Part shown: piece after piece, positions 1 through 6,714 of the stretch
Layout of the letters: each line of letters begins with the position of its first letter
Position numbering within the stretch: the stretch's first letter is position 1
DNA from: a virus
Direction: 5' to 3' (one strand)
IMG/VR virus record: IMGVR_UViG_3300042564_004833
Span: 1 to 27,846 of that record
DNA: 27,846 bases
The notes under the pieces: generated by a model
What the model saw: only the letters and a program-made list of their open reading frames with translations
Told to the model about the DNA's origin: nothing
The model's database searches: none
Position numbers and translations under genes: made by a program

Positions 1-859
1 GACCACCGTTTTCAGTGAAAGTGTATTCTTTGTATATAGAAAAAATTTTATCTTCTAAAGAATTTATATGTTTTCCAAGTCCACCAAAATCATGATCTTC
101 GTAATAAGAATTAACGGTAAGTTTTCCTTCGATATAATGAAATTTTGGATCAAATTTAATCTCACTTATCTCTAAAGAATCAATATCTGAAGAAATATTA
201 ACTTCAAAAATGTATTGGAGTTTCTGCATAGATTTTTTGAATCTCTGTTCAAGATTACCATCCTCTTCTTCTTTTAATATGTTTTTAATGGACTCTTTGA
301 GGTTTTTCATATGATATTGTTTTTCATTAGATTCGTTATACGAATGTTTGAAGTGTACATGATCAGGTTCCATCTCAAATGCTGGTGCTGCATATCCACC
401 AACACCTTCTTTAGATTCTTTTTTCTTTTTGATCTTAACACAATTAGGATATCTTTTACCAAACATGGTCTTCATACCTTTTTGTGTGTAACCTTTCCAA
501 CATCTCTCAGTGATCTCAGACTCATTTAATTCTTCACCACATTTCGTCGTGTCGGTTGTAATGAATATACCGTTAAATTTTGGAAAAAAGTCGTTGATTA
601 AATTATATAGTTCTTGTTTTTTTTGACCATACAATTCAAAATTGAGATTCTCCATATTTTTAGTATACAATATGATTCGTAGTTGTGTTCCTTCTCTATG
701 GTGTAGATTGAATGTTTCCCAACTATATCCACAAACAAAGTCCGTGAAAACATCATCAACTAATTTATCTAATAATTTCTTGTATTTTAGATATGACTCT
801 TTTGGAACCTCTAAGATTTCCTCTCTTATTACTTGTCTTATATGTTTTTTTAATCTCAT
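1..859 (-). CDS. Leader-tagged phage protein with a second internal leader (3' end outside window)
   Basis: I translated 286 residues by hand with no stop, so the gene continues past base 1. It starts at ATG 859-857, which shares one base with the TAA of the preceding gene (TAATG). Residues 1-15 (MRLKKHIRQVIREEI) form an amphipathic basic helix ending in I-R-E. A nearly equivalent leader (MKNLKESIKNILKEEE) recurs at residues 184-199, splitting the protein into two units. Residues 120-147 hold a Cys/Lys-rich stretch (C-W-K-G-Y, later F-G-K-R-Y-P-N-C) ending in a KIKKKK patch; I recall similar stretches in phage virion-associated proteins but cannot name the family. No enzyme motif is visible. 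The two leaders fit a prohead-protease-processed cargo protein; this is inference. Confidence 0.8.
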   Translation of the reverse strand, partial: MRLKKHIRQVIREEILEVPKESYLKYKKLLDKLVDDVFTDFVCGYSWETFNLHHREGTQLRIILYTKNMENLNFELYGQKKQELYNLINDFFPKFNGIFITTDTTKCGEELNESEITERCWKGYTQKGMKTMFGKRYPNCVKIKKKKESKEGVGGYAAPAFEMEPDHVHFKHSYNESNEKQYHMKNLKESIKNILKEEEDGNLEQRFKKSMQKLQYIFEVNISSDIDSLEISEIKFDPKFHYIEGKLTVNSYYEDHDFGGLGKHINSLEDKIFSIYKEYTFTENGG

Positions 860-1722
860 TAGGCTTGGTGGGTAACAAAGTATTCAGTAATTTTTCCGAA
901 TGGTGCAGTAACTACTTTTGTAACGGGACCCTCACATATTTTTCCTTCTTGAGTAAGTTTCTTACATTTCAGAGCCATTTTGGTAGGTCCAGGATTATGG
1001 TTCCATCCACCTCTTCTATCGATTTGATAAACACCTTGTGCGTCAACTAAAGGAACTTTAATTGTTAAAGTAGCCCCTTTAACACTTTTCCCACCATTAA
1101 TAGTAATTCCATTGATGTCTGGCTTCATTCCCCCTTGTGCCAAATATGGATTTAACTCACAAACTAATATGTTATATACTTGATGTATTGTATCACCACC
1201 ACCTTTGGCGTGAGCTATAGAAAGTCCAGATGACGGACCTTGATATGAAATTTCAAATTGGTTTTTACTAGCCGAAATATTCACTTTATCTCCCCACTTT
1301 GTAAGGCCACCCTTACTAGCCCAAGCTTTACACGATCTCCAAGATGATCCGACTATATCCGAACTATTAATTTGAGATGGTTGTTTAACAATACCTTCTT
1401 TGTTTTGTATTTCAGATGATTTTATAGTTTTTTTACATCCCAACCATCCTTTAATTTTATCGTCCAATAATTCGTTTAACTTACCTCTAGTTTCAGGACC
1501 AACAATACCATCAATTTTGATATCAGTAAATGTTTGGAATTCTCTAACACAATCTTCAGTTTCTTGGTCAAACTCACCTGTGGCAGGAATTTTTAATAAA
1601 GTTTGTAATGTCTCTACCTCATCATCCTCAACACCCATTTTCATAGGTTGAGTCAAATAGTTGGACTCAGAGATCATTTGAATTACATTTTTTATTCTTG
1701 ATATTTGTTCTTGTAAGTTCAT
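859..1722 (-). CDS. Leader-tagged protein with peptidoglycan-binding domain
   Basis: A 287-residue protein. Residues 1-21 are a leader of the E-x-I-x-R-I type (EQISRIKNVIQMISES) ending in I-S-E. Residues about 35-90 match the peptidoglycan-binding 1 fold (PF01471-type): an L-Q-x-L-L start, then T-G-x-F-D-x-E-T, V-R-E-F-Q and D-G-I-V-G-P-E-T. The C-terminal half (about 125-287) is Gly- and Lys-rich and I do not recognise it; it carries no obvious hydrolase triad. Family knowledge says the domain binds cell-wall glycan peptides, so a virion-borne or lysis-associated role is likely. The start ATG lies about 15 bases after a TATTTATT element. The stop is shared with the start of the next gene, so the two are probably co-translated. 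Confidence 0.85.
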   Translation of the reverse strand: MNLQEQISRIKNVIQMISESNYLTQPMKMGVEDDEVETLQTLLKIPATGEFDQETEDCVREFQTFTDIKIDGIVGPETRGKLNELLDDKIKGWLGCKKTIKSSEIQNKEGIVKQPSQINSSDIVGSSWRSCKAWASKGGLTKWGDKVNISASKNQFEISYQGPSSGLSIAHAKGGGDTIHQVYNILVCELNPYLAQGGMKPDINGITINGGKSVKGATLTIKVPLVDAQGVYQIDRRGGWNHNPGPTKMALKCKKLTQEGKICEGPVTKVVTAPFGKITEYFVTHQA

Positions 1723-1737
1723 TTAGTAATTGTTTAC

Positions 1738-1747
1738 TAAATAAATA
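1738..1747 (-). promoter_or_regulatory. Candidate late-promoter element (TATTTATTTA)
   Basis: Read on the minus strand this is TATTTATTTA, preceded by TGA and followed about 15 bases later by the ATG of the peptidoglycan-binding gene. It belongs to a set of nine similar elements in the window, all oriented with their gene. Promoter activity is inferred from position and recurrence only. Confidence 0.5.
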
Positions 1748-1762
1748 TCATTAAAAACCTAT

Positions 1763-2044
1763 TTAATAAATGGTTTTAGGGTAAACATTTTGATATGTGA
1801 CTCTAAAATCATCTTCAGATAAATTTAAATAACTTTTAATCTCACCTCTTAAATAATTTCTATCAATACCTTTTCTAATTGTTGAATATATCCCGTCAGT
1901 TAATTTTATATGAACTAATATGTGGACCGTATAAAAAGGTTGATATTTTTTAGACTTTGTTTTAGTAATCTCTATAGTCAAATCATCCCTATATGAGTAA
2001 ACGTCTTTGATGAAAGTATGTAGTAATTTTGTTATGTCCTTCAT
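1763..2044 (-). CDS. Small hypothetical protein
   Basis: A 93-residue protein I do not recognise. It is mixed alpha/beta in appearance, basic, with an N-terminal helix (KDITKLLHTFIKDVY) that lacks an (L/I)-x-E site and so is not clearly one of the tagged set. Hydrophobic alternation at residues 37-50 suggests a beta strand. Its ATG overlaps the TAA of the upstream GIY-YIG gene by one base (TAATG), so it is probably translated by coupling from that gene. No signal peptide or membrane segment is seen. It could be an accessory of the upstream nuclease-like protein, but only position suggests this. Confidence 0.7.
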   Translation of the reverse strand: MKDITKLLHTFIKDVYSYRDDLTIEITKTKSKKYQPFYTVHILVHIKLTDGIYSTIRKGIDRNYLRGEIKSYLNLSEDDFRVTYQNVYPKTIY

Positions 2045-2649
2045 TATAACTCTCTTAATGATTCTCCTGTTTCTTTAATTTTGAATTGTGTTACTTGATT
2101 GGTCCCGCTGTTTCCTCTTCTACCTGTAAGATATTTTAATAACCCACTGTTGTAAAATTTATTTGGTGTGTCAAATGTTTCTCCTTTGAAGTGTAGTATT
2201 CCTTTTGAATCAAGTATCACATCATAGTCAATTCCTTTGTAGGTTCGGATCAACATGGTATCTTTGCCAAATGATTGAGCAATCTTAACTAATCGTTCAT
2301 CAGTTGTTCCACTAACTTGTTCTTCTTTGATTTGATCCATGTTAATAGATTCGGCTCCGTAGATATTCATAAAGTTAATGAACTCACCCGTAAGCGTGTC
2401 TTCCTCATCTTTAAACCACTCACCAACCAATCTACGACTATCAAGGATTGCATGTAATAACTTTTCAACCTTGTCCATATTGTCAACCTTAAAAGCTGAT
2501 ATGATCTTGTATCCTATGGGAGATTTGGTACGATTGAGTTGATACTCTCGTTGTGTAAGAGAAATTGTTTTTCCGATTTTTTTGTCTGTGGTTTCAAGTT
2601 CTCGACCGAGAACATCATAATACTCACCTAAATAGATATATCCTTCCAT
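2044..2649 (-). CDS. GIY-YIG superfamily protein (T5orf172/MUG113 type) with RAMA-like C-terminus
   Basis: A 201-residue protein. Residues 1-95 fit the T5orf172 branch of the GIY-YIG nuclease superfamily: G-Y-I-Y near the start, K-I-G-K-T at 24-28, R34 and L38 in the following helix, E62 with L-L-H at 64-66, and G-E-W-F at 76-79. Residues about 130-200 (Y-K-G-I-D-Y-D, then G-I-L-H-F-K-G, then K-I-K-E-T-G-E-S-L) resemble the RAMA/DUF4357-like domain often attached to restriction and modification proteins. Expected activity is DNA cleavage or DNA binding; whether it still cuts cannot be told. It starts five bases downstream of a TATATTTG box, suggesting a leaderless transcript read by the host polymerase. 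It has no capsid-type leader, unlike the neighbours on both sides. Confidence 0.8.
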   Translation of the reverse strand: MEGYIYLGEYYDVLGRELETTDKKIGKTISLTQREYQLNRTKSPIGYKIISAFKVDNMDKVEKLLHAILDSRRLVGEWFKDEEDTLTGEFINFMNIYGAESINMDQIKEEQVSGTTDERLVKIAQSFGKDTMLIRTYKGIDYDVILDSKGILHFKGETFDTPNKFYNSGLLKYLTGRRGNSGTNQVTQFKIKETGESLREL

Positions 2650-2653
2650 AAGG

Positions 2654-2661
2654 CAAATATA
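2654..2661 (-). promoter_or_regulatory. Bacteroidota-type -7 promoter box, leaderless spacing
   Basis: On the minus strand the sequence is TATATTTG-CCTT-ATG. It matches the Bacteroidota -7 consensus TAnnTTTG, with exactly four bases before the start codon. Since transcription normally begins a few bases after this box, the message would start at or next to ATG 2649. No clear -33 TTG is seen. Confidence 0.6.
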
Positions 2662-2676
2662 GTAAAAAGATTTTAA

Positions 2677-3015
2677 TTAGTCTTTAATTCTTTTTACTCT
2701 TGTGTCAATATAGATATCGACAATCTTTTTTCTAAAATCCCAATCAGGTGTCCAATAAGGACAGATAACTATGTGTCCACCTGTCATTTGCATAACCTCA
2801 TCTGAGATATGCTCATCAAACCATGACTTAATGTTTGCCGCTCTAGAATTAGAATTGAGGTGTACTATTAACTTAGGTTTCCCATCATACTCACTCACCT
2901 CAATTGATGTAACCTCATCAAAAAAATCATATATCATTTGTTTAACCAAATTAACTTCTTTGTTTTGATTTTCCTCAACAAGAACCTTTTTTATATGTTG
3001 TCTAAGTAGATTCAC
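2677..3015 (-). CDS. Leader-tagged hypothetical protein
   Basis: A 112-residue protein starting at GTG 3015, two bases after the TAG of the upstream gene. The GTG start is chosen because it gives the full leader MNLLRQHIKKVLVEE, which ends in L-V-E as in the other tagged proteins. The rest is a compact alpha/beta protein (beta strand at about 45-51, helix around 60-75, then a C-V-I-C-P-Y-W-T-P-like hydrophobic stretch near 82-90) that I do not recognise. No enzyme motif is seen. It probably shares a transcript with the long upstream gene. Packaging in the capsid with removal of the leader is the inferred fate. Confidence 0.75.
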   Translation of the reverse strand: MNLLRQHIKKVLVEENQNKEVNLVKQMIYDFFDEVTSIEVSEYDGKPKLIVHLNSNSRAANIKSWFDEHISDEVMQMTGGHIVICPYWTPDWDFRKKIVDIYIDTRVKRIKD

Positions 3016-3017
3016 AA

Positions 3018-4802
3018 CTACATTACTTGATTAATAAATTGTTTTACAGCTCTAACAACTTTTTGAGTATATGGATCAAGTTTTCCCTCATTAGAGTCAA
3101 TATTATCAATAACATTATGAATCGTTAACATATCTAATATTTTTGCTATTTGTTGTCTTTTGTTTTCAAAAGTGGATATACTATATCTTTCACCATCAAT
3201 ATCAAATTTAATCATTTTAAGTTTAATTGGGTTGTCTGTCCAACCCAAGTCTACTTCGTCAATTTTATATCTTCGTAAAAGAAAGTTCAATATCTTTTGT
3301 GTTGGGTTGTCTTCGTTTTCTTTAATTATATTACTCTCATTAAGAGCATTATACAATTTATATTTTCCATTCAATTGACTAATGTCTTTATCTTCATAGG
3401 GAACCTCATTTTCTAAAGTTTTATAATGTTTTCCATTAACATACTTAATACCTATATAACCACCTTTCTCCCTGAACATTTTTCTTGCTTCAGGTTTCAT
3501 ATCAACATTTCCAATATTTAAATCATTAATCGAATCAAAAACAAATGAATCAAAGATTTCTTTTTCACTGTCAGTGAACATAGAATCATCATATATTAAG
3601 TTAACTATTGGCCATGAATTGTTTTTAAATACATTTTCACCTTTACCAACTATTTCAAATCTCATAGGAAATTCGATATACTCTTTTCTTGAATGATAGG
3701 TAAGATCCAATTCTCCTTTGAGTGAGTCAATCATGTCAGTAATATCGGGAAACTCTTTGAAAATCTTTTTAAGATTGTCTATTCCTCCGACTAATTCGGC
3801 GGCAGAAAAAATATCTTCGTTTTGAATTAGTTTCAATAAGTTAAGTTTTGAGGATTCTTCTTTGAGAACTTTTTTTATTATGTTTTTTGTTTCGTAAAGA
3901 TCGTCTATAGTAATATCATTATCAATAAAATCATCATCAAATTCGTTATCTATTTTACTTTCATATTTGTAAGGATAAATAATTTCTTTGTAATTCCCTT
4001 TGTTTTTTATATTATAAAAAAGAGTTGCCGGATCAATACCCAGTCTTTTTGTAACGTCTCTAAGTGAAGAATAAACTTCACCTGTTTCTATATTAATAAA
4101 ATTTGATTTTTTTTCTAATTTACGATCACCAACCATTTTTGACGGTTCGATTGGGGTGTTTTCAAAATCTTCTATATTTGTTTTTCTTTTAATCGCACCT
4201 ATTTTATTAAGTTTACCTGTTTTAATTAGTCGATATAATTCGGGGTCTTCGTCTTTAATATCTTCAACAGAACCATCTGTTGCCCTTTTTATTAGGTCTT
4301 TGAAGGGTGTAATATCCTTTGTACAAGCACCTAAAGATTTACTATAATATTTGTTTAGCGGTTCCCAACCCTTTTCTTTAAATTTACATAGGATTTCAGC
4401 CTCTTTTTTCTGAGCTTTCTCTTTACTAATGAATTTACTTGTTAAAACATAAAATTTATCAGGATCTGGATTTTTTGTTACCAAATTTTTTAAATGTTGT
4501 TTGTATCTTGTATTAGGATCTAATGTTAACCCCACATAAACTCGTTTAATTGGTTTTTCCCAAAGGAATATGTATATTTTTCTGTTGTTTATATCACCTA
4601 GATCGTCAAAATTTAATTCAGTTGCTAGTTTTAACAACCAATCATTCTTAAGTGCAAAGTTATATTCACTTGGGAAGTTGTCTTCAAAATATTTCGTATT
4701 ATGTATACGTTTATCTCGAACAAATTTTTTCATTTCCTTATACTCAATCCCAGTCTTAGATAGGTATTGTTCTCTTAATATACGTCTGATTAAATCTTTC
4801 AT
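3018..4802 (-). CDS. Leader-tagged multi-unit protein with GIY-YIG endonuclease-like domain
   Basis: A 594-residue protein. Residues 1-12 (MKDLIRRILREQ) are the leader. Residues about 74-155 fit a GIY-YIG nuclease: K-I-Y-I-F at 75-79, V-Y-V-G-L-T at 88-93, R99 and H103 in the next helix, and a Glu-rich helix near 127-137. Residues 235-280 look like a NUMOD-type DNA-binding helix-turn-helix (a S-L-R-D-V-T-K-R-L-G-I-D element), as in homing endonucleases. A second leader copy (NIIKKVLKEE) lies at 307-316 and a weaker third (ESNIIKENED) at about 489-498. The 320-480 and 500-594 units are not recognised. An internal duplication or polyprotein cut by a prohead protease is plausible; a plain homing endonuclease would not need the leaders. 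The start follows a TATTTATTA element. Confidence 0.8.
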   Translation of the reverse strand: MKDLIRRILREQYLSKTGIEYKEMKKFVRDKRIHNTKYFEDNFPSEYNFALKNDWLLKLATELNFDDLGDINNRKIYIFLWEKPIKRVYVGLTLDPNTRYKQHLKNLVTKNPDPDKFYVLTSKFISKEKAQKKEAEILCKFKEKGWEPLNKYYSKSLGACTKDITPFKDLIKRATDGSVEDIKDEDPELYRLIKTGKLNKIGAIKRKTNIEDFENTPIEPSKMVGDRKLEKKSNFINIETGEVYSSLRDVTKRLGIDPATLFYNIKNKGNYKEIIYPYKYESKIDNEFDDDFIDNDITIDDLYETKNIIKKVLKEESSKLNLLKLIQNEDIFSAAELVGGIDNLKKIFKEFPDITDMIDSLKGELDLTYHSRKEYIEFPMRFEIVGKGENVFKNNSWPIVNLIYDDSMFTDSEKEIFDSFVFDSINDLNIGNVDMKPEARKMFREKGGYIGIKYVNGKHYKTLENEVPYEDKDISQLNGKYKLYNALNESNIIKENEDNPTQKILNFLLRRYKIDEVDLGWTDNPIKLKMIKFDIDGERYSISTFENKRQQIAKILDMLTIHNVIDNIDSNEGKLDPYTQKVVRAVKQFINQVM

Positions 4803-4806
4803 TATT

Positions 4807-4815
4807 TAATAAATA
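4807..4815 (-). promoter_or_regulatory. Candidate late-promoter element (TATTTATTA)
   Basis: The minus-strand sequence TATTTATTA ends four bases before the ATG of the 594-residue tagged protein. It is a full match to the recurrent nine-base element. Function is inferred from recurrence and orientation. Confidence 0.55.
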
Positions 4816-4819
4816 TTGG

Positions 4820-6397
4820 TTATAAACCATATCTTGTTTTTGTGTCATTAAAATATTGTAATATGTCTGAATCTGACAATGCCGTATCATAAATTAATAC
4901 TTCACCAACATTACCATTCAAATACTCATTTCCTGCTGTTTTTGCAATCTGTAAAGCACTTGTGATAACATTATGACCAACAGGTGTATCTGATCCTACT
5001 GAAACCCCATTAACCAATATACGTCTTGTTGTTCCATCGTATTTTGCAACCGCATTAAACCATCCATTTGTTGGTGAAACAGAACTACTTACCACTAAGT
5101 CATTACCCCACCAATAATTTAGTAATTGGTTGGTTGATCCGGCTCTAAATGCGTTTGATTGATTACTAACACCAAATGAACCAATACTCATAAGACCATT
5201 ACCACCCCAGCTTGACCCTAATTGTACCCATATTATGAAAGTGTAAGGTGAGTTACCTGTTGGAAGATTGGTACCTGATGGATTGGAGAACCACCCGTTA
5301 GATCCTGTTGAGAAGTAAACCGCACCTGTGTTATTCCATGTAATACTTCCTGAGTTTGTCATCTGAACATTGTTACCATTATTAGTTAAATCGTACCATG
5401 TTGTACCAGCACCTGAATAACTATTTGGGTTTGAGGCATCTAAATATAATTTTAAATTTGGTGGTACCGCAACGTATGATGTCCAATAACCATTATTATT
5501 TAGATAAGTGTTACATTGATCTCCTGTTGTAAATGTTTGATTAAAAAGTCCATTAACTAAATTAACATACGATAGTTCCGTCTTTAATGGTGATCTCCAA
5601 AACCCAATTGATGCACTAACGTTCCCTAAAAAGTTATAATCAGACGGGACACCATATTTTGGGTAATTTAATACTTGCATCGTTCCATAAATGTAAGGAC
5701 ATAACGCAGGATAAAAATTAGTTAATCCATCCATTGACGTACCACCTGTCAATGTTGTTGGGTTTGAAGATGGGTTATTATTCCAATCACCACCATTTAC
5801 TCTTATCCACCAATATTGACCGTGTGCGATTGCAATGTCAATTATATCACCATCGGTCCAAGTTGGGAGACCTGTTTGTTCAAGACTTCCATTAAAGTAA
5901 TAATTACCATCATCAGAAAATCCAATACTATTCGCATCATTTCCAGGATAACCATTAAATGGTCCTGAATAATTCATATTAGTCAATCCTACCCCAATAA
6001 AATGACCACCAATACCAACAGAAGGATTAGTTGAGGTATATTGAATACTAAACATAACCTTATTTGTTCCCGATATAATTGTTTCACCTAATACTGATTG
6101 TTGATATGCAAATATTTGTGATGCGGTTTGATTATTATTACTTAAAGCAATATCAATACCTTTGTAGGTTGAGCTTAATGTGATCGCATCTTCTGGAACT
6201 TGTGTTGGTTGGTTACCAGCAGGAACTGTATGTGCGATGACATACCCCAAATCTTCATCAGGTCCCATCCACCATTTCAATCCTCCATAGTCTTCGGAAT
6301 ATTTAATATTACCTACACCAATAGCAATATCACCAACTTGCTCGGTATAAACTAGTGTTGATCCTGTATTATATGCGAAAGGTCTTGATGTTGCCAT
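4820..6397 (-). CDS. Tail-fibre-like protein with SPRY-like and LamG domains
   Basis: A 525-residue Gly/Asn/Ser/Thr-rich protein without signal peptide. The N-terminus (MATSRPFAYNTGS, then Q-V-G-D-I-A-I-G and K-W-W-M-G-P-D-E) resembles the attachment segment I associate with tail-fibre or adhesin proteins of large marine phages. Residues about 75-240 look SPRY-like (G-V-G-L-T, G-F-S-D-D-G-N-Y-Y-F-N-G, then W-T-D-G-D-I-I-D-I-A). Residues about 315-525 are a LamG/concanavalin-type lectin domain (L-K-L-Y-L-D-A-S-N-P-x-S-Y opening, W-Y-D-L-T-N-N-G-N-N, and a G-x-V-G-E-V-L-I-Y-D closing strand). The likely role is binding host surface glycan as part of the virion. It has its own candidate late promoter and is divergent from the plus-strand gene at 6436. 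Confidence 0.8.
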   Translation of the reverse strand: MATSRPFAYNTGSTLVYTEQVGDIAIGVGNIKYSEDYGGLKWWMGPDEDLGYVIAHTVPAGNQPTQVPEDAITLSSTYKGIDIALSNNNQTASQIFAYQQSVLGETIISGTNKVMFSIQYTSTNPSVGIGGHFIGVGLTNMNYSGPFNGYPGNDANSIGFSDDGNYYFNGSLEQTGLPTWTDGDIIDIAIAHGQYWWIRVNGGDWNNNPSSNPTTLTGGTSMDGLTNFYPALCPYIYGTMQVLNYPKYGVPSDYNFLGNVSASIGFWRSPLKTELSYVNLVNGLFNQTFTTGDQCNTYLNNNGYWTSYVAVPPNLKLYLDASNPNSYSGAGTTWYDLTNNGNNVQMTNSGSITWNNTGAVYFSTGSNGWFSNPSGTNLPTGNSPYTFIIWVQLGSSWGGNGLMSIGSFGVSNQSNAFRAGSTNQLLNYWWGNDLVVSSSVSPTNGWFNAVAKYDGTTRRILVNGVSVGSDTPVGHNVITSALQIAKTAGNEYLNGNVGEVLIYDTALSDSDILQYFNDTKTRYGL

Positions 6398-6400
6398 TTT

Positions 6401-6409
6401 TTATAAATA
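6401..6409 (-). promoter_or_regulatory. Candidate late-promoter element (TATTTATAA)
   Basis: The minus-strand sequence TATTTATAA sits three bases before the ATG of the tail-fibre-like gene. It differs at one base from the most common form. It lies back to back with the plus-strand TATCTTTG box at 6424-6431, so this 38-base gap appears to hold two divergent promoters of different classes. Confidence 0.5.
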
Positions 6410-6423
6410 TCAAATATTTTTAT

Positions 6424-6431
6424 TATCTTTG
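6424..6431 (+). promoter_or_regulatory. Bacteroidota-type -7 promoter box, leaderless spacing
   Basis: The sequence TATCTTTG-TAGT-ATG matches TAnnTTTG with exactly four bases before the start codon of the small plus-strand gene. The spacing is identical to the boxes at 2654-2661 and 12846-12853. It supports ATG 6436 as the start, rather than the upstream in-frame ATG at 6355. Confidence 0.65.
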
Positions 6432-6435
6432 TAGT

Positions 6436-6714
6436 ATGAAAAAGATATTCACATACTGCCTCGTTAATCTATTCACTTGGAACCCAAATAAGTCTTTGGA
6501 GATTGTTCGTGAGTTTCTTGGTGATACCTCTATCTCTAATCCATCCCCAACCAAAAAAGTCTTGTCTCAGACTCAACCAAAAAAGACTCAACCAAAAAGT
6601 AAACGTAATGAACTTTTGGAGAGTCTTAATTATTTAAAGTCTAAAGAGACAAAAACCAAACAAGATAAAGAGTCTATCTATACTTTGGAAATGGTCTTAA
6701 AGAATATGGTATAA
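6436..6714 (+). CDS. Small basic hypothetical protein
   Basis: A 92-residue protein, one of only two plausible plus-strand genes. I start it at ATG 6436 because the TATCTTTG box lies just before it and because the upstream in-frame extension to 6355 would run into the divergent tail-fibre gene. It has a hydrophobic/aromatic N-terminus (MKKIFTYCLVNLFTW), a helical segment, a Ser/Pro/Gln/Lys-rich linker with a short repeated T-Q-P-K unit, and a charged C-terminal helix. No family is recognised. The stop abuts the stop of the minus-strand DHH gene with no gap. The promoter type suggests early expression by host RNA polymerase; a takeover or regulatory role is possible but unproven. Confidence 0.65.
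   Translation: MKKIFTYCLVNLFTWNPNKSLEIVREFLGDTSISNPSPTKKVLSQTQPKKTQPKSKRNELLESLNYLKSKETKTKQDKESIYTLEMVLKNMV

Noticed and set aside
311-529. Small plus-strand ORFs at the left end
   Set aside because: They overlap the hand-translated minus-strand tagged protein (1-859), which is open across the whole stretch and overlaps its neighbour as TAATG.
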